DNA of 64,000 nt from 73-13 sp035556075 (GTDB lineage Bacteria; Actinomycetota; Actinomycetes; Actinomycetales; Microbacteriaceae). Within the stretch, counting starts at the first letter, position 1. The number at the start of each line of letters is the position of its first letter. This document shows, piece after piece, positions 8,567 to 16,875 of the stretch. The DNA lies in NCBI GenBank assembly GCA_035556075.1, contig DATMFQ010000006.1, positions 62,001 through 126,000 of the forward strand. Reading direction: 5' to 3'. Made by a program: the position numbers and the translations under genes. The notes beneath the pieces were generated by a model. It saw only the letters and a program-made list of their open reading frames with translations. It ran no database searches and had not been told where the DNA came from.

Positions 8567-9912
8567 CAGGGTAGGCGCGCGGTGAGCAGCGTCGGTCCGC
8601 CCTCGGGACTCGCGAGCGTGAGACTGCCGCCAAGGCCGGTGAGGCGCTCCTCGAGTCCGGCGATGCCGTGCCGGGGCAGCGGCTGGGCCCCGCCGGCGCC
8701 GTCGTCGCGGACGGTCACGACGAGCTCCCGCCCCGAGACGCCGAGGGTGAGCCCGATCGCGATGCGGGACGCGCCGGCATGCTTCACGGCGTTGGTGAGC
8801 CCCTCGCTCGCGATGAAGTAGGCGTTGCGCTCGATCTCGGGCGGCAGTGCCGTGTCGGCGGGCAGGTCGTTGACGACGTCGACCGGGATGTCGACCCTGG
8901 CGGCGGCCGACTCGAGCGCGGCGACGAGCCCGCGATCGAGCAGGATTGGCGGTGCGAAGCCGCGGGACAGCGCGCGCAGCTCGTCGAGCGCCTCGCCAGC
9001 CTGCGTCGCCGCGGCGGCGAGCAGTGCGCGCGACTCCTCGGGGGACTCCTCAAGCCGCCGCTGCGCTGAGGCGAGGTCCATCTGGAGCCGGATGAGCCGC
9101 TGCTGCGGGCCGTCGTGGATGTCGCGCTCGATACGGCGAAGCGCAGTGTCCTCGGCGGCGACCGCGGCGGCACGGGACGCCTCGGCGCCGACGAGCTCCT
9201 GCTCGAGCGCGTCGCTGCGGAAGGCGCCGAGCATGACCCGCGCGAGCCCCCAGTGGGCCCACACGAGGCCGCGGGCGATGAACGGGAGGGCGAACAGGAC
9301 GAGGAGGCCGAGCACCGTGCGGAGGATCGCGATGGCGATCGGGGAGCCGGCGAGGTCGACGGCCCAGCCCCAACCGCCGCCCCAGTCGGGTCGAGGCTCG
9401 CGCGGCAGCGCCCACGACCAGATGACCCAGGTGGTGCCGCCAAGTGCGATGCCGACGGCGGTCGATCCGATGACGACGGTGACGAGGCTCACGATGAACT
9501 GGGGGAGCAGGTAGTTGGCGAAGGCGAGCCAATAGTGCGGCGTACCGAACAGGCTCCGGAGCCAGCCGAGGAACCCGGGTTGTCTCGGCCAGGCCGGGCG
9601 TGCGATCCGCGGCGGACCCGTCCACTCGAGGATGCGCATCTCGACCTCGCCGATGCCTCGCGCCGCGTAGAGCGCGCCGACGATGACGACGCCGCCGATG
9701 AGCAGGACGAAGAGCAGGCTGAGCCCCGCGGAGACGAGCGCCCACATCAGTGCGAAGGCGGTGGTGCCGAGTACGCCGAGCAGCAGGATCGCGAGCAGCT
9801 CCTTCGGGGTGCTGCGCCACATCGTGCCGTAGCGGTGCCAGAAGCCGGCAGTGGCTGCCGGCTCTGGGCTCATCGCGGCGGCCCGACTCGGGTCTGCGGT
9901 CGTCGTGCTCAT
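8563..9912 (-). CDS. Sensor histidine kinase, NarX/DesK class
   Basis: 449 aa from the ATG at 9912, which is preceded by GGAGGG with a 9-nt spacer; the open frame extends 42 codons upstream without support. An N-terminal membrane region holds several hydrophobic segments (about residues 35-230), including a PspC/DUF-like sensor block. A HisKA_3 dimerisation helix follows with the phospho-His in ERDIHDGPQQR, then an HATPase domain ending GGAQPLPRHGIAGLEERL. It probably phosphorylates the response regulator it overlaps. Confidence 0.9.
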   Translation of the reverse strand: MSTTTADPSRAAAMSPEPAATAGFWHRYGTMWRSTPKELLAILLLGVLGTTAFALMWALVSAGLSLLFVLLIGGVVIVGALYAARGIGEVEMRILEWTGPPRIARPAWPRQPGFLGWLRSLFGTPHYWLAFANYLLPQFIVSLVTVVIGSTAVGIALGGTTWVIWSWALPREPRPDWGGGWGWAVDLAGSPIAIAILRTVLGLLVLFALPFIARGLVWAHWGLARVMLGAFRSDALEQELVGAEASRAAAVAAEDTALRRIERDIHDGPQQRLIRLQMDLASAQRRLEESPEESRALLAAAATQAGEALDELRALSRGFAPPILLDRGLVAALESAAARVDIPVDVVNDLPADTALPPEIERNAYFIASEGLTNAVKHAGASRIAIGLTLGVSGRELVVTVRDDGAGGAQPLPRHGIAGLEERLTGLGGSLTLASPEGGPTLLTARLPW

Positions 9913-10084
9913 GGTGTCGATCCCTCCATTGTCCTCGGACCGGTCGGTGCGAGGAGACTCACAGCCTCGCGATCGGGACGCCGCCGCGACATCCTGCATG
10001 CCGACGAATGCGGGGTGGGGCATGCCCCCGCCTCGCACCTCGGGTGCCTAGCCACCGCCGTCGGCGAGTGCCGACTGAGGCGAG

Positions 10085-10090
10085 TAGGCT
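10085..10090 (+). promoter_or_regulatory. -10 box TAGGCT
   Basis: TAGGCT lies 59 nt before the ATG at 10150. The implied leader carries AAGGA just upstream of the start. The 237-bp gap 9913-10149 holds this promoter, two GAATGC/GCATTC sites (10006, 10107) and the upstream region of the divergent kinase gene; nothing else is apparent. Confidence 0.5.
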
Positions 10091-10149
10091 CCGAAGCCCG
10101 GGGCGCGCATTCCTGTCTGCCGACGCGCCCGCCCATCGGAAGGACCGCG

Positions 10150-10782
10150 ATGCCCGACGGCGCCGATCGCCACGTGACCATCCAGCCGAGCACCCTCTAC
10201 GTCGGCAACGCCGCGATGCTGCACAGCACGCAGAACCCCGACGGCACCGACAACCTCGCTCCGGCGAGCTCCTACTGGGCGCTCGGGCGGATGCTCGTCA
10301 TCGGGCTCGAGGACGGCGGCCAGACGATCGACAACCTCCACCGGGTGCCGGAGCTCGTCGTCAACTTCCCGCAGCCGGAGCTGTGGCCGGCGATCGAGGC
10401 GATCGGTGACACGACCGGGAAGCATCCTGTCCCGGCGGCGAAGACGCCGCGGTACCGCTACGTCCATGACAAGTTCGCGGCCGCGGGGCTCACCCGCCAG
10501 GACTCGGAGCTCGTCGCTCCGGGGCGCGTCGCCGAATGCGCATTGCAGCTCGAGGCGGTCGTGCGGCGGATCACGCCCGGCCTCGGGACGTACTCGATCG
10601 TCGAGGCCGAGGTAGTGCGGGTGCACGCCTCGCCGGAGATCGTGGCGCCCGGCATGACCGTCGTCGACCCGCGGCGCTGGCAGCCGACCGTGTACGCCTT
10701 CCGCCACTACTTCTCGCTCGGCGAGGAGCGGGGGTGGCGGCCCTCGAGCGACGTGGGGGCCCCGCGGCCCGTGGTAGAGTAG
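10150..10782 (+). CDS. Flavin reductase-like FMN-binding protein
   Basis: 210 aa. The split-barrel flavin reductase fold is recognisable: residues MLHSTQNPDGTDNLAPASSYW near the N-terminus (the PV-flavin-binding strand), LVVNFPQPELW, and EC..ALQLEAVVRRI...IVEAEVVRVH. This family reduces FMN/FAD with NAD(P)H or binds FMN for partner oxygenases; the partner is not evident. The start is set by an SD (GGAAGGACCGCG) and a -10 at 10085. Its stop TAG overlaps the -10 box of the following initiator tRNA. Confidence 0.82.
   Translation: MPDGADRHVTIQPSTLYVGNAAMLHSTQNPDGTDNLAPASSYWALGRMLVIGLEDGGQTIDNLHRVPELVVNFPQPELWPAIEAIGDTTGKHPVPAAKTPRYRYVHDKFAAAGLTRQDSELVAPGRVAECALQLEAVVRRITPGLGTYSIVEAEVVRVHASPEIVAPGMTVVDPRRWQPTVYAFRHYFSLGEERGWRPSSDVGAPRPVVE
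10775..10780 (+). promoter_or_regulatory. -10 box TAGAGT for initiator tRNA
   Basis: TAGAGT lies 12 nt before the first base of the tRNA and its last base is shared with the stop codon of the flavin reductase gene (10780-10782). The tRNA therefore appears to have its own promoter embedded in the end of the preceding gene. Confidence 0.5.
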
Positions 10783-10792
10783 ATGCTCACGC

Positions 10793-10869
<77 letters not shown>

Positions 10870-10873
10870 AATC

Positions 10874-10905
10874 GAAGGCCGTCCCCGTTCCTGGGGGCGG
10901 CCTTC
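10874..10905 (+). terminator. Terminator hairpin after tRNA-fMet
   Basis: Arms GAAGGCC/GGCCTTC enclose GTCCCC/GGGGGC and a short loop, 4 nt after the tRNA CCA. The stem is long and GC-rich; the tail TTCGGCATATT is only weakly U-rich. Confidence 0.7.
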
Positions 10906-10943
10906 GGCATATTGGGCTCAGCGCCGCTGACTACACTCGCGTG

Positions 10944-11264
10944 GTGGCCAAGGTCGAGTATCAGCGGAATGCTCTGGCGCCCGGGATCCTCGGGGCGGTC
11001 GTCCTGCTTTTTGCGCCGTTCGCCGTCGACACTGAGTGGTTCACGCTCGTGCAGTATCTCGTGGCGATCCTCGCCGCGATCGTCGCGTGGTTCGCGCTGC
11101 AGGCACGCCACTGGTGGTGGCTCGTGGTCTTCGTGCCCATCGTTGTGCTGTGGAACCCGGTGTGGCCCTTCGACTTCAGTGGCCAGCTCTGGCTTGCCGC
11201 CCAGTTCATCGCGGCCGCAGCATTCCTCCTCGCTGGCGTCCTCATCCGGTCGCCGCGCGAGTAG
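10944..11264 (+). CDS. Small integral membrane protein (DUF6804-like)
   Basis: 106 aa from GTG 10944; GTG 10941 is an equally possible start. TACACT at 10932-10937 sits 3-6 nt upstream, implying a leaderless message. Four hydrophobic segments are visible: residues about 11-30, 33-50, 53-70 and 80-100, with the Trp-rich turn ARHWWWLV and WNPVWPFD between. No catalytic motif is seen. The function is unknown; the family name is tentative. Confidence 0.75.
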   Translation: MAKVEYQRNALAPGILGAVVLLFAPFAVDTEWFTLVQYLVAILAAIVAWFALQARHWWWLVVFVPIVVLWNPVWPFDFSGQLWLAAQFIAAAAFLLAGVLIRSPRE

Positions 11265-11276
11265 CCCGACGTCCTG

Positions 11277-11621
11277 TCAGGCGCGAAGCACTTTCGCCAT
11301 CGGCCGGCCTTTCGCGAGCTCGTCGACGAGCTTGTCGAGCCAGCGGATCTGCTGCATGAGCGGGTCCTCGATCTCCTCCACCCGCACCCCGCAGACGACA
11401 CCGGTGATGCGGTCGACGTGCGGGTTGAGATGCGCGTCGGCAAAGAACGCCTCGAACGTCGTGCCCGCCGTGAGGTGACGGGCGAGCGCGGCCTCGTCGT
11501 AGCCGGTCAGCCACTGGATGACCTCATCGAGCTCTGCCTTCGTCCGCCCCTTGCGCTCGACCTTCGCGACGTAGTGCGGGTAGACGCTCGCGACGCTCAT
11601 CCCGAAGATCCGGTGCGTCAT
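11277..11621 (-). CDS. DUF2200 family protein
   Basis: 114 aa beginning MTHRIFGMSVASVYPHYV, the DUF2200 N-terminal signature, followed by KVERKGRTKAELDEVIQWLTGYD. Family members are small soluble proteins of unknown function, compatible with the DUF1801/YdhG-like group. The start is fixed by a leaderless -10 TACGCT (complement of 11628-11633) 6 nt upstream. The upstream acetyltransferase stop (11626) lies only 4 nt from this start on the same strand, so the genes are nearly contiguous. Confidence 0.85.
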   Translation of the reverse strand: MTHRIFGMSVASVYPHYVAKVERKGRTKAELDEVIQWLTGYDEAALARHLTAGTTFEAFFADAHLNPHVDRITGVVCGVRVEEIEDPLMQQIRWLDKLVDELAKGRPMAKVLRA

Positions 11622-11625
11622 GTCG

Positions 11626-12288
11626 TCAGCGTACCCCCCGCGGGCAGACGGTCGTGTCACCCGGTCGATTGAGCTTGGCCTGAATGCGCGCCTCGAGCCG
11701 CGGCCGCACGCCCGGCCAGTCCGCCGCCGTGATGGCGTGCATCGCGGTGTCGCGCGGACGCCCCTCCTCGCCGGGGGCATCCGAGGGCTGCCAGTTGCGC
11801 AGCACGCCCTCGAACGTCGCACCGACCGCGCGGATCCCAGCGCACGCCCGCGCATTCCTCGCATCGGTCTTGATGTCGACCCGGCTGACGCCGAGCGATT
11901 CGAACGCGTAGCCGAGGAGCAGGAGCTTCGCCGCGGAGTTGACTGCGGTACCTCGAGCTGCCGGGCCCAGCCAGGTCCCGCCGATCTCGATCGCGAGGAG
12001 TCGCTCGCGGTGTGGCCACCAGCGCGGCGCGAGGAAACACGTCGCCCCGAGGATCTCGTCGCTCGCTGGGTCGATCTGGACCATCGGCCAGAAGGTCCCG
12101 TCGGCCGCCCGCGAGAGGCGATCCGCGATGAATGCGTCGATCGTCTCCGGCGTCGGCACCGTCGCGTACTCGACGGACTCGCGTGCACCGACCGCCGCGG
12201 CACGGAGCCCTGCCGTGTGCGACGGGTCGAGCGGCTCGAGCCGGACGATCCCGGAGGTGAGGACCGGGATGATGAGACGGTTGGGCAC
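11626..12288 (-). CDS. GNAT N-acetyltransferase, RimJ/RimL type
   Basis: 220 aa. The N-terminal LEPLDPSHTAGLRAAA opens the Acetyltransf_3 fold. The acetyl-CoA-binding region is IGGTWLGPAARGTAVNSAAKLLLLGYAFESLG, with VDIKTDARNARACAGIRAVGATFEGVLRN as the C-terminal half. It probably acetylates an amine on a protein or small molecule; the substrate is unknown. GTG start with leaderless -10 TAGGCT (complement of 12295-12300) 6 nt upstream. Divergent from the response regulator at 12329, with about 40 bp between starts. Confidence 0.85.
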   Translation of the reverse strand: MPNRLIIPVLTSGIVRLEPLDPSHTAGLRAAAVGARESVEYATVPTPETIDAFIADRLSRAADGTFWPMVQIDPASDEILGATCFLAPRWWPHRERLLAIEIGGTWLGPAARGTAVNSAAKLLLLGYAFESLGVSRVDIKTDARNARACAGIRAVGATFEGVLRNWQPSDAPGEEGRPRDTAMHAITAADWPGVRPRLEARIQAKLNRPGDTTVCPRGVR

Positions 12289-12315
12289 CGGACGAGCCTA
12301 AAGCGCGGAGGTTGC

Positions 12316-12321
12316 TAGCGT
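12316..12321 (+). promoter_or_regulatory. -10 box TAGCGT
   Basis: TAGCGT is 7 nt before the GTG at 12329. This supports starting the response regulator there rather than at the GTG at 12320, which overlaps the box. Confidence 0.5.
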
Positions 12322-12328
12322 GGGGTTC

Positions 12329-12988
12329 GTGGCGGACACAGGGCCGGGGGTCATCCGGGTGGCGATGGTCGATGACCACGCGCTCGTGGCGATGGCGGTG
12401 CGCGGGCTCGTCGAGTCCGACCCGAGCCTCGAGTTCGTCGGGCACGCGGAGACGGTCGCCGAGCTGTTCCAGCGGGTCGGGCCCGCCGATCTCGTCATCC
12501 TCGACCTCCGACTGCGCGACGGCTCGGAGCCGGCGGCCAATGTCGAGCGCCTGCGCCGATGGGGTGCGCGAGTCCTCGTGCTGACGAGCGGCGAGGACCC
12601 GTACCTCATCCGCGAGGTGTCACGCACCGACGTCCTCGGCATCGTCCGGAAGTCGGCGCCACCGGCGGCGATGCTCGCCGCCATCTCGGCGGCCGCGGCC
12701 GGGGACTCCATCGCGACGACGGAGTGGGCGGCGGCCCTCGACAGCGACCCGTCGATCGAGAGCGCCCCGCTGACCGACCGCGAGCGCGAAGTGCTGACGC
12801 TGTATGCCTCGGGCCTCGGCGCAAAACAGGTCGCCACGCGGCTCGGCATCTCCGAGAACACGATCGACGACCACCTCCGCCGCATTCGCGCGGTCTACCA
12901 CTCGGTGCATCGCCCCGCGAACACCAAGGTGGAGCTCTACCAGCGCGGCGTCGAGGACGGCTTTCTCCCGGGACCGACGAGCGGATGA
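12329..12988 (+). CDS. LuxR-family response regulator
   Basis: 219 aa. Receiver domain with acidic residues in VAMVDDH, phosphoacceptor Asp59 in LVILDLRLRDG, Thr in LVLTSGEDP and Lys in GIVRKSAP. A C-terminal LuxR HTH follows: LTDREREVLTLYASGLGAKQVATRLGISENTIDDHLRRIR. The start is chosen from the -10 at 12316. The stop overlaps the kinase start (ATGA at 12985-12988), so the pair is translationally coupled. Confidence 0.9.
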   Translation: MADTGPGVIRVAMVDDHALVAMAVRGLVESDPSLEFVGHAETVAELFQRVGPADLVILDLRLRDGSEPAANVERLRRWGARVLVLTSGEDPYLIREVSRTDVLGIVRKSAPPAAMLAAISAAAAGDSIATTEWAAALDSDPSIESAPLTDREREVLTLYASGLGAKQVATRLGISENTIDDHLRRIRAVYHSVHRPANTKVELYQRGVEDGFLPGPTSG

Positions 12989-15213
12989 ATGCGGCGGGCC
13001 GCAGCGAGCTGCACATGCGTCGTGCGCTGCTCGCCGCACTCGCGGCCTTCGGTCTCGTCGGACTCATCCTCACTCAGACCGTGGTCGGGCGGCTCGCGCC
13101 GATCTCGCTGCCGGACTGGTACTGGCTCGTCTTCAACCTGAGCTTCCTCGCACCGGTGGTCGCCGCCGTCATCGCGGCGTTCGTGGAGGTCCGCTGGGTG
13201 CGGCGGCTCGCAGGCGCCGCATTCTTCGGGGTCGTCGTGGCGCTCGCCCTGCTGCTGGTCGTCGCGATCGTCGACCCGGGACTCGAGGGCCAGGTGCCGT
13301 GGCTCATCAGTGCCGCGGGCGCTGCGGCGGGATCGGCGGTGATCGCCTGGGGCATGCGCGCGGCGTGGCTCGGACTCGGCGTCATCACCGCGATGAACTG
13401 GTCGATCACGGCACTCGTCGGCGACCTCACCCCGCACCGAGTGTCGAACGATATCCAGGCGCTGCTATTCGCCGTCGTCACGATCCTCCTCATCGGGGCG
13501 CTGGTGCGTGGCGCGCACGACATTGACCGGGTGACCGCGACGAGCGTGCGGGCGGCGGAGCGGCGTGCCGCCGCGCAGGCGAGGCGTGCGGCGGCGGAGC
13601 GCGCGAGGACGATCGTGCATGACGACGTCCTCGGAACGCTGCTCCAGGCCGCCCGGGGGTCCCCCGAGCTCGACCGGGCGCTCGCGGCACCGGCGGCCGC
13701 CGCGGCGGCGCGAGTGCGGGCACTCGCCGAGCCGGAGGCGACCGGTGCGGTGCCGCTGACTGAGCTGCGGCGACACCTCGCGGAGCTGGCCCGACGGGAG
13801 GTGCCGGGGGCCCGGGTCATCGAGCGCATCGGCCCAGGGGCGCCGACGGAGCTCCCCGTCGCCGCCGCGCTCGCCATTGCCGACGCCACCCGGCAGGCGC
13901 TCGTCAACACCTCGCGGCATGCGAGGGGTGCGGCCGTGACGGTGGCACTCCTGGCCGGCAGGGCCAGCGTCCGGGTGATGACGAGTGACGACGGCCCGGG
14001 TTTCGACCCCGCGTTGGTCGGACCGGACCGGCTCGGCATCTCCGCCTCCATCCTCGGACGGCTGCGGGCCGTGCCGGGCGGCACCGCGACCGTCGAGTCG
14101 GCGCCCGGAGCGGGGACCGTCGTGACCGTGTCTTGGCAGGGTGGTGCCGAGGGCGGCACAGCAGCGACCTCGAGTGTCGGCGCGGCGCTGGCCGCCTCGA
14201 GCTCTGGCACGGCGGCGGCCGCCGAGCGCTGGGCGCTCCCGGCTGACCAGCTCTTCGCGCTCGTGCTCCTGCTCGCGGCGATGACCGCGCTCGCGGGATA
14301 CAGCTCCGCGATCGTCGACGAGCGCTGGGTGCCGGCCACGGCGATCGTCCTCGTTTTCGCGGGGCTCGCGGTGCTCGGCTGGCTGCCGCTCCAGCGTCCG
14401 AGCCTGCCACGCGCCCTCGCGGCGGTCGTCGCGGCCGTCCTCGCGGCGAGTCTCGTGGCCGCGGGCGACATCGCCGACTACCGGCTCATGACCGGCTGGT
14501 ATGCGACGGCCGCCGCATTCGTCATGATGGTGCTCGCGCTGCGGAGCCGACCGTTCCTCTCGTTCCTGGGCACGGCGGCCGCGATCGCCGTCGCCGGGAC
14601 GGCCTCAGCGGTGCGCGGCGCCTCGCTCGTCGACATCGTGTCGGTGCTCTTCCGCCCCGCCCTCATCGGCATCGGGGTCACGCTCATCGTGGTGCTCCTC
14701 GCGGCGCTCGCACGACGCGTCCGGCGCATGAATCGGGCGGAGGTCGAGGCCGCGAGCGCGGAGGCCTGGCGTGAGGCGGAGCAGGCGGAGCGGCAGGAGC
14801 GGTGGGCGGGGCTCGATGACCTCGTTGGTCCGATGCTCGATCGGCTCGCGGTGGGACGCCCGCTCAATGCCGCCGAGCGGCAGGAATGCGCGATCCTCGA
14901 GGGGGCGCTCCGGGACCGGTACCGCGGTGCGCGCCTCGCGAGGGAGCCCCTCGTCAGTGCCGCCCGACGGGCGCGAGCCCGGGGGGTCGACGTCGTCCTG
15001 CTCGATGATGCGGCCGCGGAGCACATCGAGGAGGGCGAGCTTGGCGCGATCGCCCACTGGATGGCCGCATTGCTCGACGAGGTCGGCGGTGGCACCTTCA
15101 CCGGACGGATTCTGCCCGCCGATCGCCGTGGCCGGGCGAGCGCGACGTCGGGGGAGGATGCCACGCTTTTTCGTGGCGAGGAGGCCTTCACCCGCATGAC
15201 GGGTGGCTCCTAG
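12985..15213 (+). CDS. Two-module membrane histidine kinase-like protein
   Basis: 742 aa. Order: about five N-terminal membrane segments (15-160); a DHp-like helix with the likely phospho-His in RTIVHDDVLGTLLQAARG; an HATPase domain (LAIADATRQALVNTSRHARG as N box, SDDGPGFDP as G box, then RLGISASILGR); a second hydrophobic block of about five segments (410-570); and a C-terminal cytoplasmic region with a coiled coil (AEAWREAEQAERQERWAGLDDL) resembling a degenerate DHp/ATPase without nucleotide motifs. Typical kinases end after HATPase, so the extra half is unusual. Coupled to the upstream regulator. Its stop TAG is the first three bases of the next gene's -10 box. Confidence 0.82.
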   Translation: MNAAGRSELHMRRALLAALAAFGLVGLILTQTVVGRLAPISLPDWYWLVFNLSFLAPVVAAVIAAFVEVRWVRRLAGAAFFGVVVALALLLVVAIVDPGLEGQVPWLISAAGAAAGSAVIAWGMRAAWLGLGVITAMNWSITALVGDLTPHRVSNDIQALLFAVVTILLIGALVRGAHDIDRVTATSVRAAERRAAAQARRAAAERARTIVHDDVLGTLLQAARGSPELDRALAAPAAAAAARVRALAEPEATGAVPLTELRRHLAELARREVPGARVIERIGPGAPTELPVAAALAIADATRQALVNTSRHARGAAVTVALLAGRASVRVMTSDDGPGFDPALVGPDRLGISASILGRLRAVPGGTATVESAPGAGTVVTVSWQGGAEGGTAATSSVGAALAASSSGTAAAAERWALPADQLFALVLLLAAMTALAGYSSAIVDERWVPATAIVLVFAGLAVLGWLPLQRPSLPRALAAVVAAVLAASLVAAGDIADYRLMTGWYATAAAFVMMVLALRSRPFLSFLGTAAAIAVAGTASAVRGASLVDIVSVLFRPALIGIGVTLIVVLLAALARRVRRMNRAEVEAASAEAWREAEQAERQERWAGLDDLVGPMLDRLAVGRPLNAAERQECAILEGALRDRYRGARLAREPLVSAARRARARGVDVVLLDDAAAEHIEEGELGAIAHWMAALLDEVGGGTFTGRILPADRRGRASATSGEDATLFRGEEAFTRMTGGS

Positions 15214-15216
15214 CGT
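15211..15216 (+). promoter_or_regulatory. -10 box TAGCGT overlapping a stop codon
   Basis: TAGCGT shares its TAG with the kinase stop codon and is 6 nt before the ATG at 15223. The downstream methyltransferase gene is thus probably transcribed separately as a leaderless message. Confidence 0.5.
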
Positions 15217-15222
15217 CGAGGT

Positions 15223-16446
15223 ATGGTCCTCAGCCCCGCGCCCACGACGCATCGATCCGCCTCCGCCGACCGGCTCGGTGCTGGCCCGGCCGCGGAGATC
15301 GAAGCGCTCCGCGCGGCTGGCGTGGACGTCGCGCGGATCGATCTCCCGCCGCGCTACGGGTTGACCGCGGAGGTGCAGGAGCGTGTCGATCTCGCCATCC
15401 GCGAGCGCGCGGGGACCCCCGGGTTCGTCGAGTGGTTGTTTGACGCGACTGTCCACCCTGCGGGCGCCGCCTGGCATGGCGTCGCCAAACGCGCCGTGGC
15501 CCTGCACACGCTGTACCACGTCGGCGATCTGGATCGCCCCGCGGAGGGCATCGACGGCGCGGTGGTCGACGAGCCGCTCTTCGAGCGCGGGAGCGTCTCG
15601 GCGCGTGACCTCATCCGCCGCGAGCGACCCGGGGTGCGGGGCGAGCGCATCCTTGAGCGATACGACCGATTCCTCGCGGCTGGCTCGATGACGGATCGCG
15701 CGGATGAGTACGGGCTGACCTCGCGCGACTACTTGACCGGAGTGGCCGACGCGCACGCCGTGCGCAGCCGCGGCCAGGTCGCGGCTGCGCTGCTCCACGA
15801 GCACTTCTTGGGCTCACGCCACCCGCTGCGGCTCATGAGCATCGCCTGTGGTGCCGCAGGCCCGTTGCTCGACTACACGCGGGAGGCGGCCGCGGACGGT
15901 GTCGAGGTCGGCGAGCTCCTCGTCGTCGACCATGACCCGCTCGCGCTCGCGTCAACCCTGTCGCTCGCGCGCGGCGCGGGGCTTGGGGACCGCGTCACGC
16001 TGCTGCGCAAGAATCTCCTCAAGACCCCGCCGATCACCTACCTCGATGCGCAGGTCGACCTTGTCGATCTTGTCGGCGTCTTCGAGCACCTGCCGAGCGG
16101 CAAGCTCGGCTACCGGATCGCGAGCCAGGTGCTCGCCGGTGCGGCCGAGGTGGTGCGACCCGGCGGCCTCATCCTCCTCGGCAACATGCTCGTGGAGCGG
16201 CCGCAGCAGCGGTTCTTCGACAGCGTGTGGCCAAGGCTGCAGCAGCGCACGATGCGCCAGGTGCTCGCCCTCGCGCTCGAGGCCGGGATCGGCCCGGAGT
16301 TCGTCAAGGTGCGGGTGCCCGCGCGCGACGGCATCTACGCGCTGTACGCAATGACGGTGCCGTGGAAGCGTCGTCGCTCGGTACGCGAGCGGCCCGTGCA
16401 GCGGGCGCTCGGCAGGGCGGTGCTCGCCCGGTCCCCAGAGTTTTGA
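15223..16446 (+). CDS. SAM-dependent methyltransferase-like protein
   Basis: 407 aa. A helical N-terminal domain (about 1-195) precedes a Rossmann methyltransferase core. Motif I is degenerate, LMSIACGAAGPLLDY, followed by LLVVDHDPLAL (acidic residue for ribose), DLVDLVGVFEHLPSGKLGYRIASQVL and VRPGGLILLGNM. The class I fold is clear; the substrate is unknown. The N-terminal domain has no recognised family. No obvious pathway partners flank it. Confidence 0.75.
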   Translation: MVLSPAPTTHRSASADRLGAGPAAEIEALRAAGVDVARIDLPPRYGLTAEVQERVDLAIRERAGTPGFVEWLFDATVHPAGAAWHGVAKRAVALHTLYHVGDLDRPAEGIDGAVVDEPLFERGSVSARDLIRRERPGVRGERILERYDRFLAAGSMTDRADEYGLTSRDYLTGVADAHAVRSRGQVAAALLHEHFLGSRHPLRLMSIACGAAGPLLDYTREAAADGVEVGELLVVDHDPLALASTLSLARGAGLGDRVTLLRKNLLKTPPITYLDAQVDLVDLVGVFEHLPSGKLGYRIASQVLAGAAEVVRPGGLILLGNMLVERPQQRFFDSVWPRLQQRTMRQVLALALEAGIGPEFVKVRVPARDGIYALYAMTVPWKRRRSVRERPVQRALGRAVLARSPEF

Positions 16447-16500
16447 GGATCGTTGCCGGAATGTTTCCCGTCCCTGGTACCGGATCTCGCCGTCGTCGGT

Positions 16501-16506
16501 TAGTGT
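16501..16506 (+). promoter_or_regulatory. -10 box TAGTGT for cold-shock gene
   Basis: TAGTGT is 102 nt before the csp ATG, which would give a 5' UTR of about 95 nt. Long leaders are characteristic of cold-shock messages. Confidence 0.45.
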
Positions 16507-16563
16507 TACCGGCGGAGTAAGCGTCTGGGACTTCCGGCGCTTGCCCTGGCTCGGCCCGCATTC

Positions 16564-16596
16564 CACGTGTCGATTCACCCATTTCCATGACACGTG
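16564..16596 (+). promoter_or_regulatory. Leader hairpin abutting the csp ribosome-binding site
   Basis: CACGTGTC (16564-16571) and GACACGTG (16589-16596) are perfect 8-bp complements with a 17-nt loop. The right arm ends directly at the SD GAGGAG, so folding could mask or present the ribosome-binding site depending on temperature (inference). Confidence 0.5.
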
Positions 16597-16607
16597 AGGA
16601 GCGCATC

Positions 16608-16814
16608 ATGAGCACCACCGGAACCGTCAAGTGGTTCAACGCTGAGAAGGGCTTTGGTTTCATCGCCCCCGACGACGGCTCGGCCGACGTCTTCGCCCAC
16701 TTCAGCGCCATCCAGGGCAGCGGCTACCGCAGCCTCGAGGAGGGCCAGAAGGTCACTTTCGACATCGAGCAGGGCCAGCGCGGCCCGCAGGCGCAGAACA
16801 TCAACAAGGCCTGA
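16608..16814 (+). CDS. Cold-shock protein (CspA family)
   Basis: 68 aa, the full size of a single cold-shock domain. RNA-binding motifs are intact: RNP1-like KGFGFI and RNP2-like VFAHF; opening TGTVKWFNAEK and closing GPQAQNI are canonical. It binds single-stranded RNA/DNA and acts as an RNA chaperone. The ATG at 16608 is preferred over one 21 nt upstream because GAGGAG precedes it and MSTTGTVKWF is the conserved N-terminus. Monocistronic, ending at a strong hairpin. Confidence 0.96.
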   Translation: MSTTGTVKWFNAEKGFGFIAPDDGSADVFAHFSAIQGSGYRSLEEGQKVTFDIEQGQRGPQAQNINKA

Positions 16815-16829
16815 GCCACCCTGCACCCC

Positions 16830-16861
16830 GGAAGGCCTCGACCGCTTGGTCGGGGCCTTCC
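16830..16861 (+). terminator. Terminator after csp
   Basis: GGAAGGCCTCGACC and GGTCGGGGCCTTCC form a near-perfect 14-bp stem with a 4-nt loop, starting 15 nt after the csp stop. The 3' flank GCATTCC is not U-rich but the stem is very stable. Confidence 0.75.
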
Positions 16862-16875
16862 GCATTCCTACCGAG

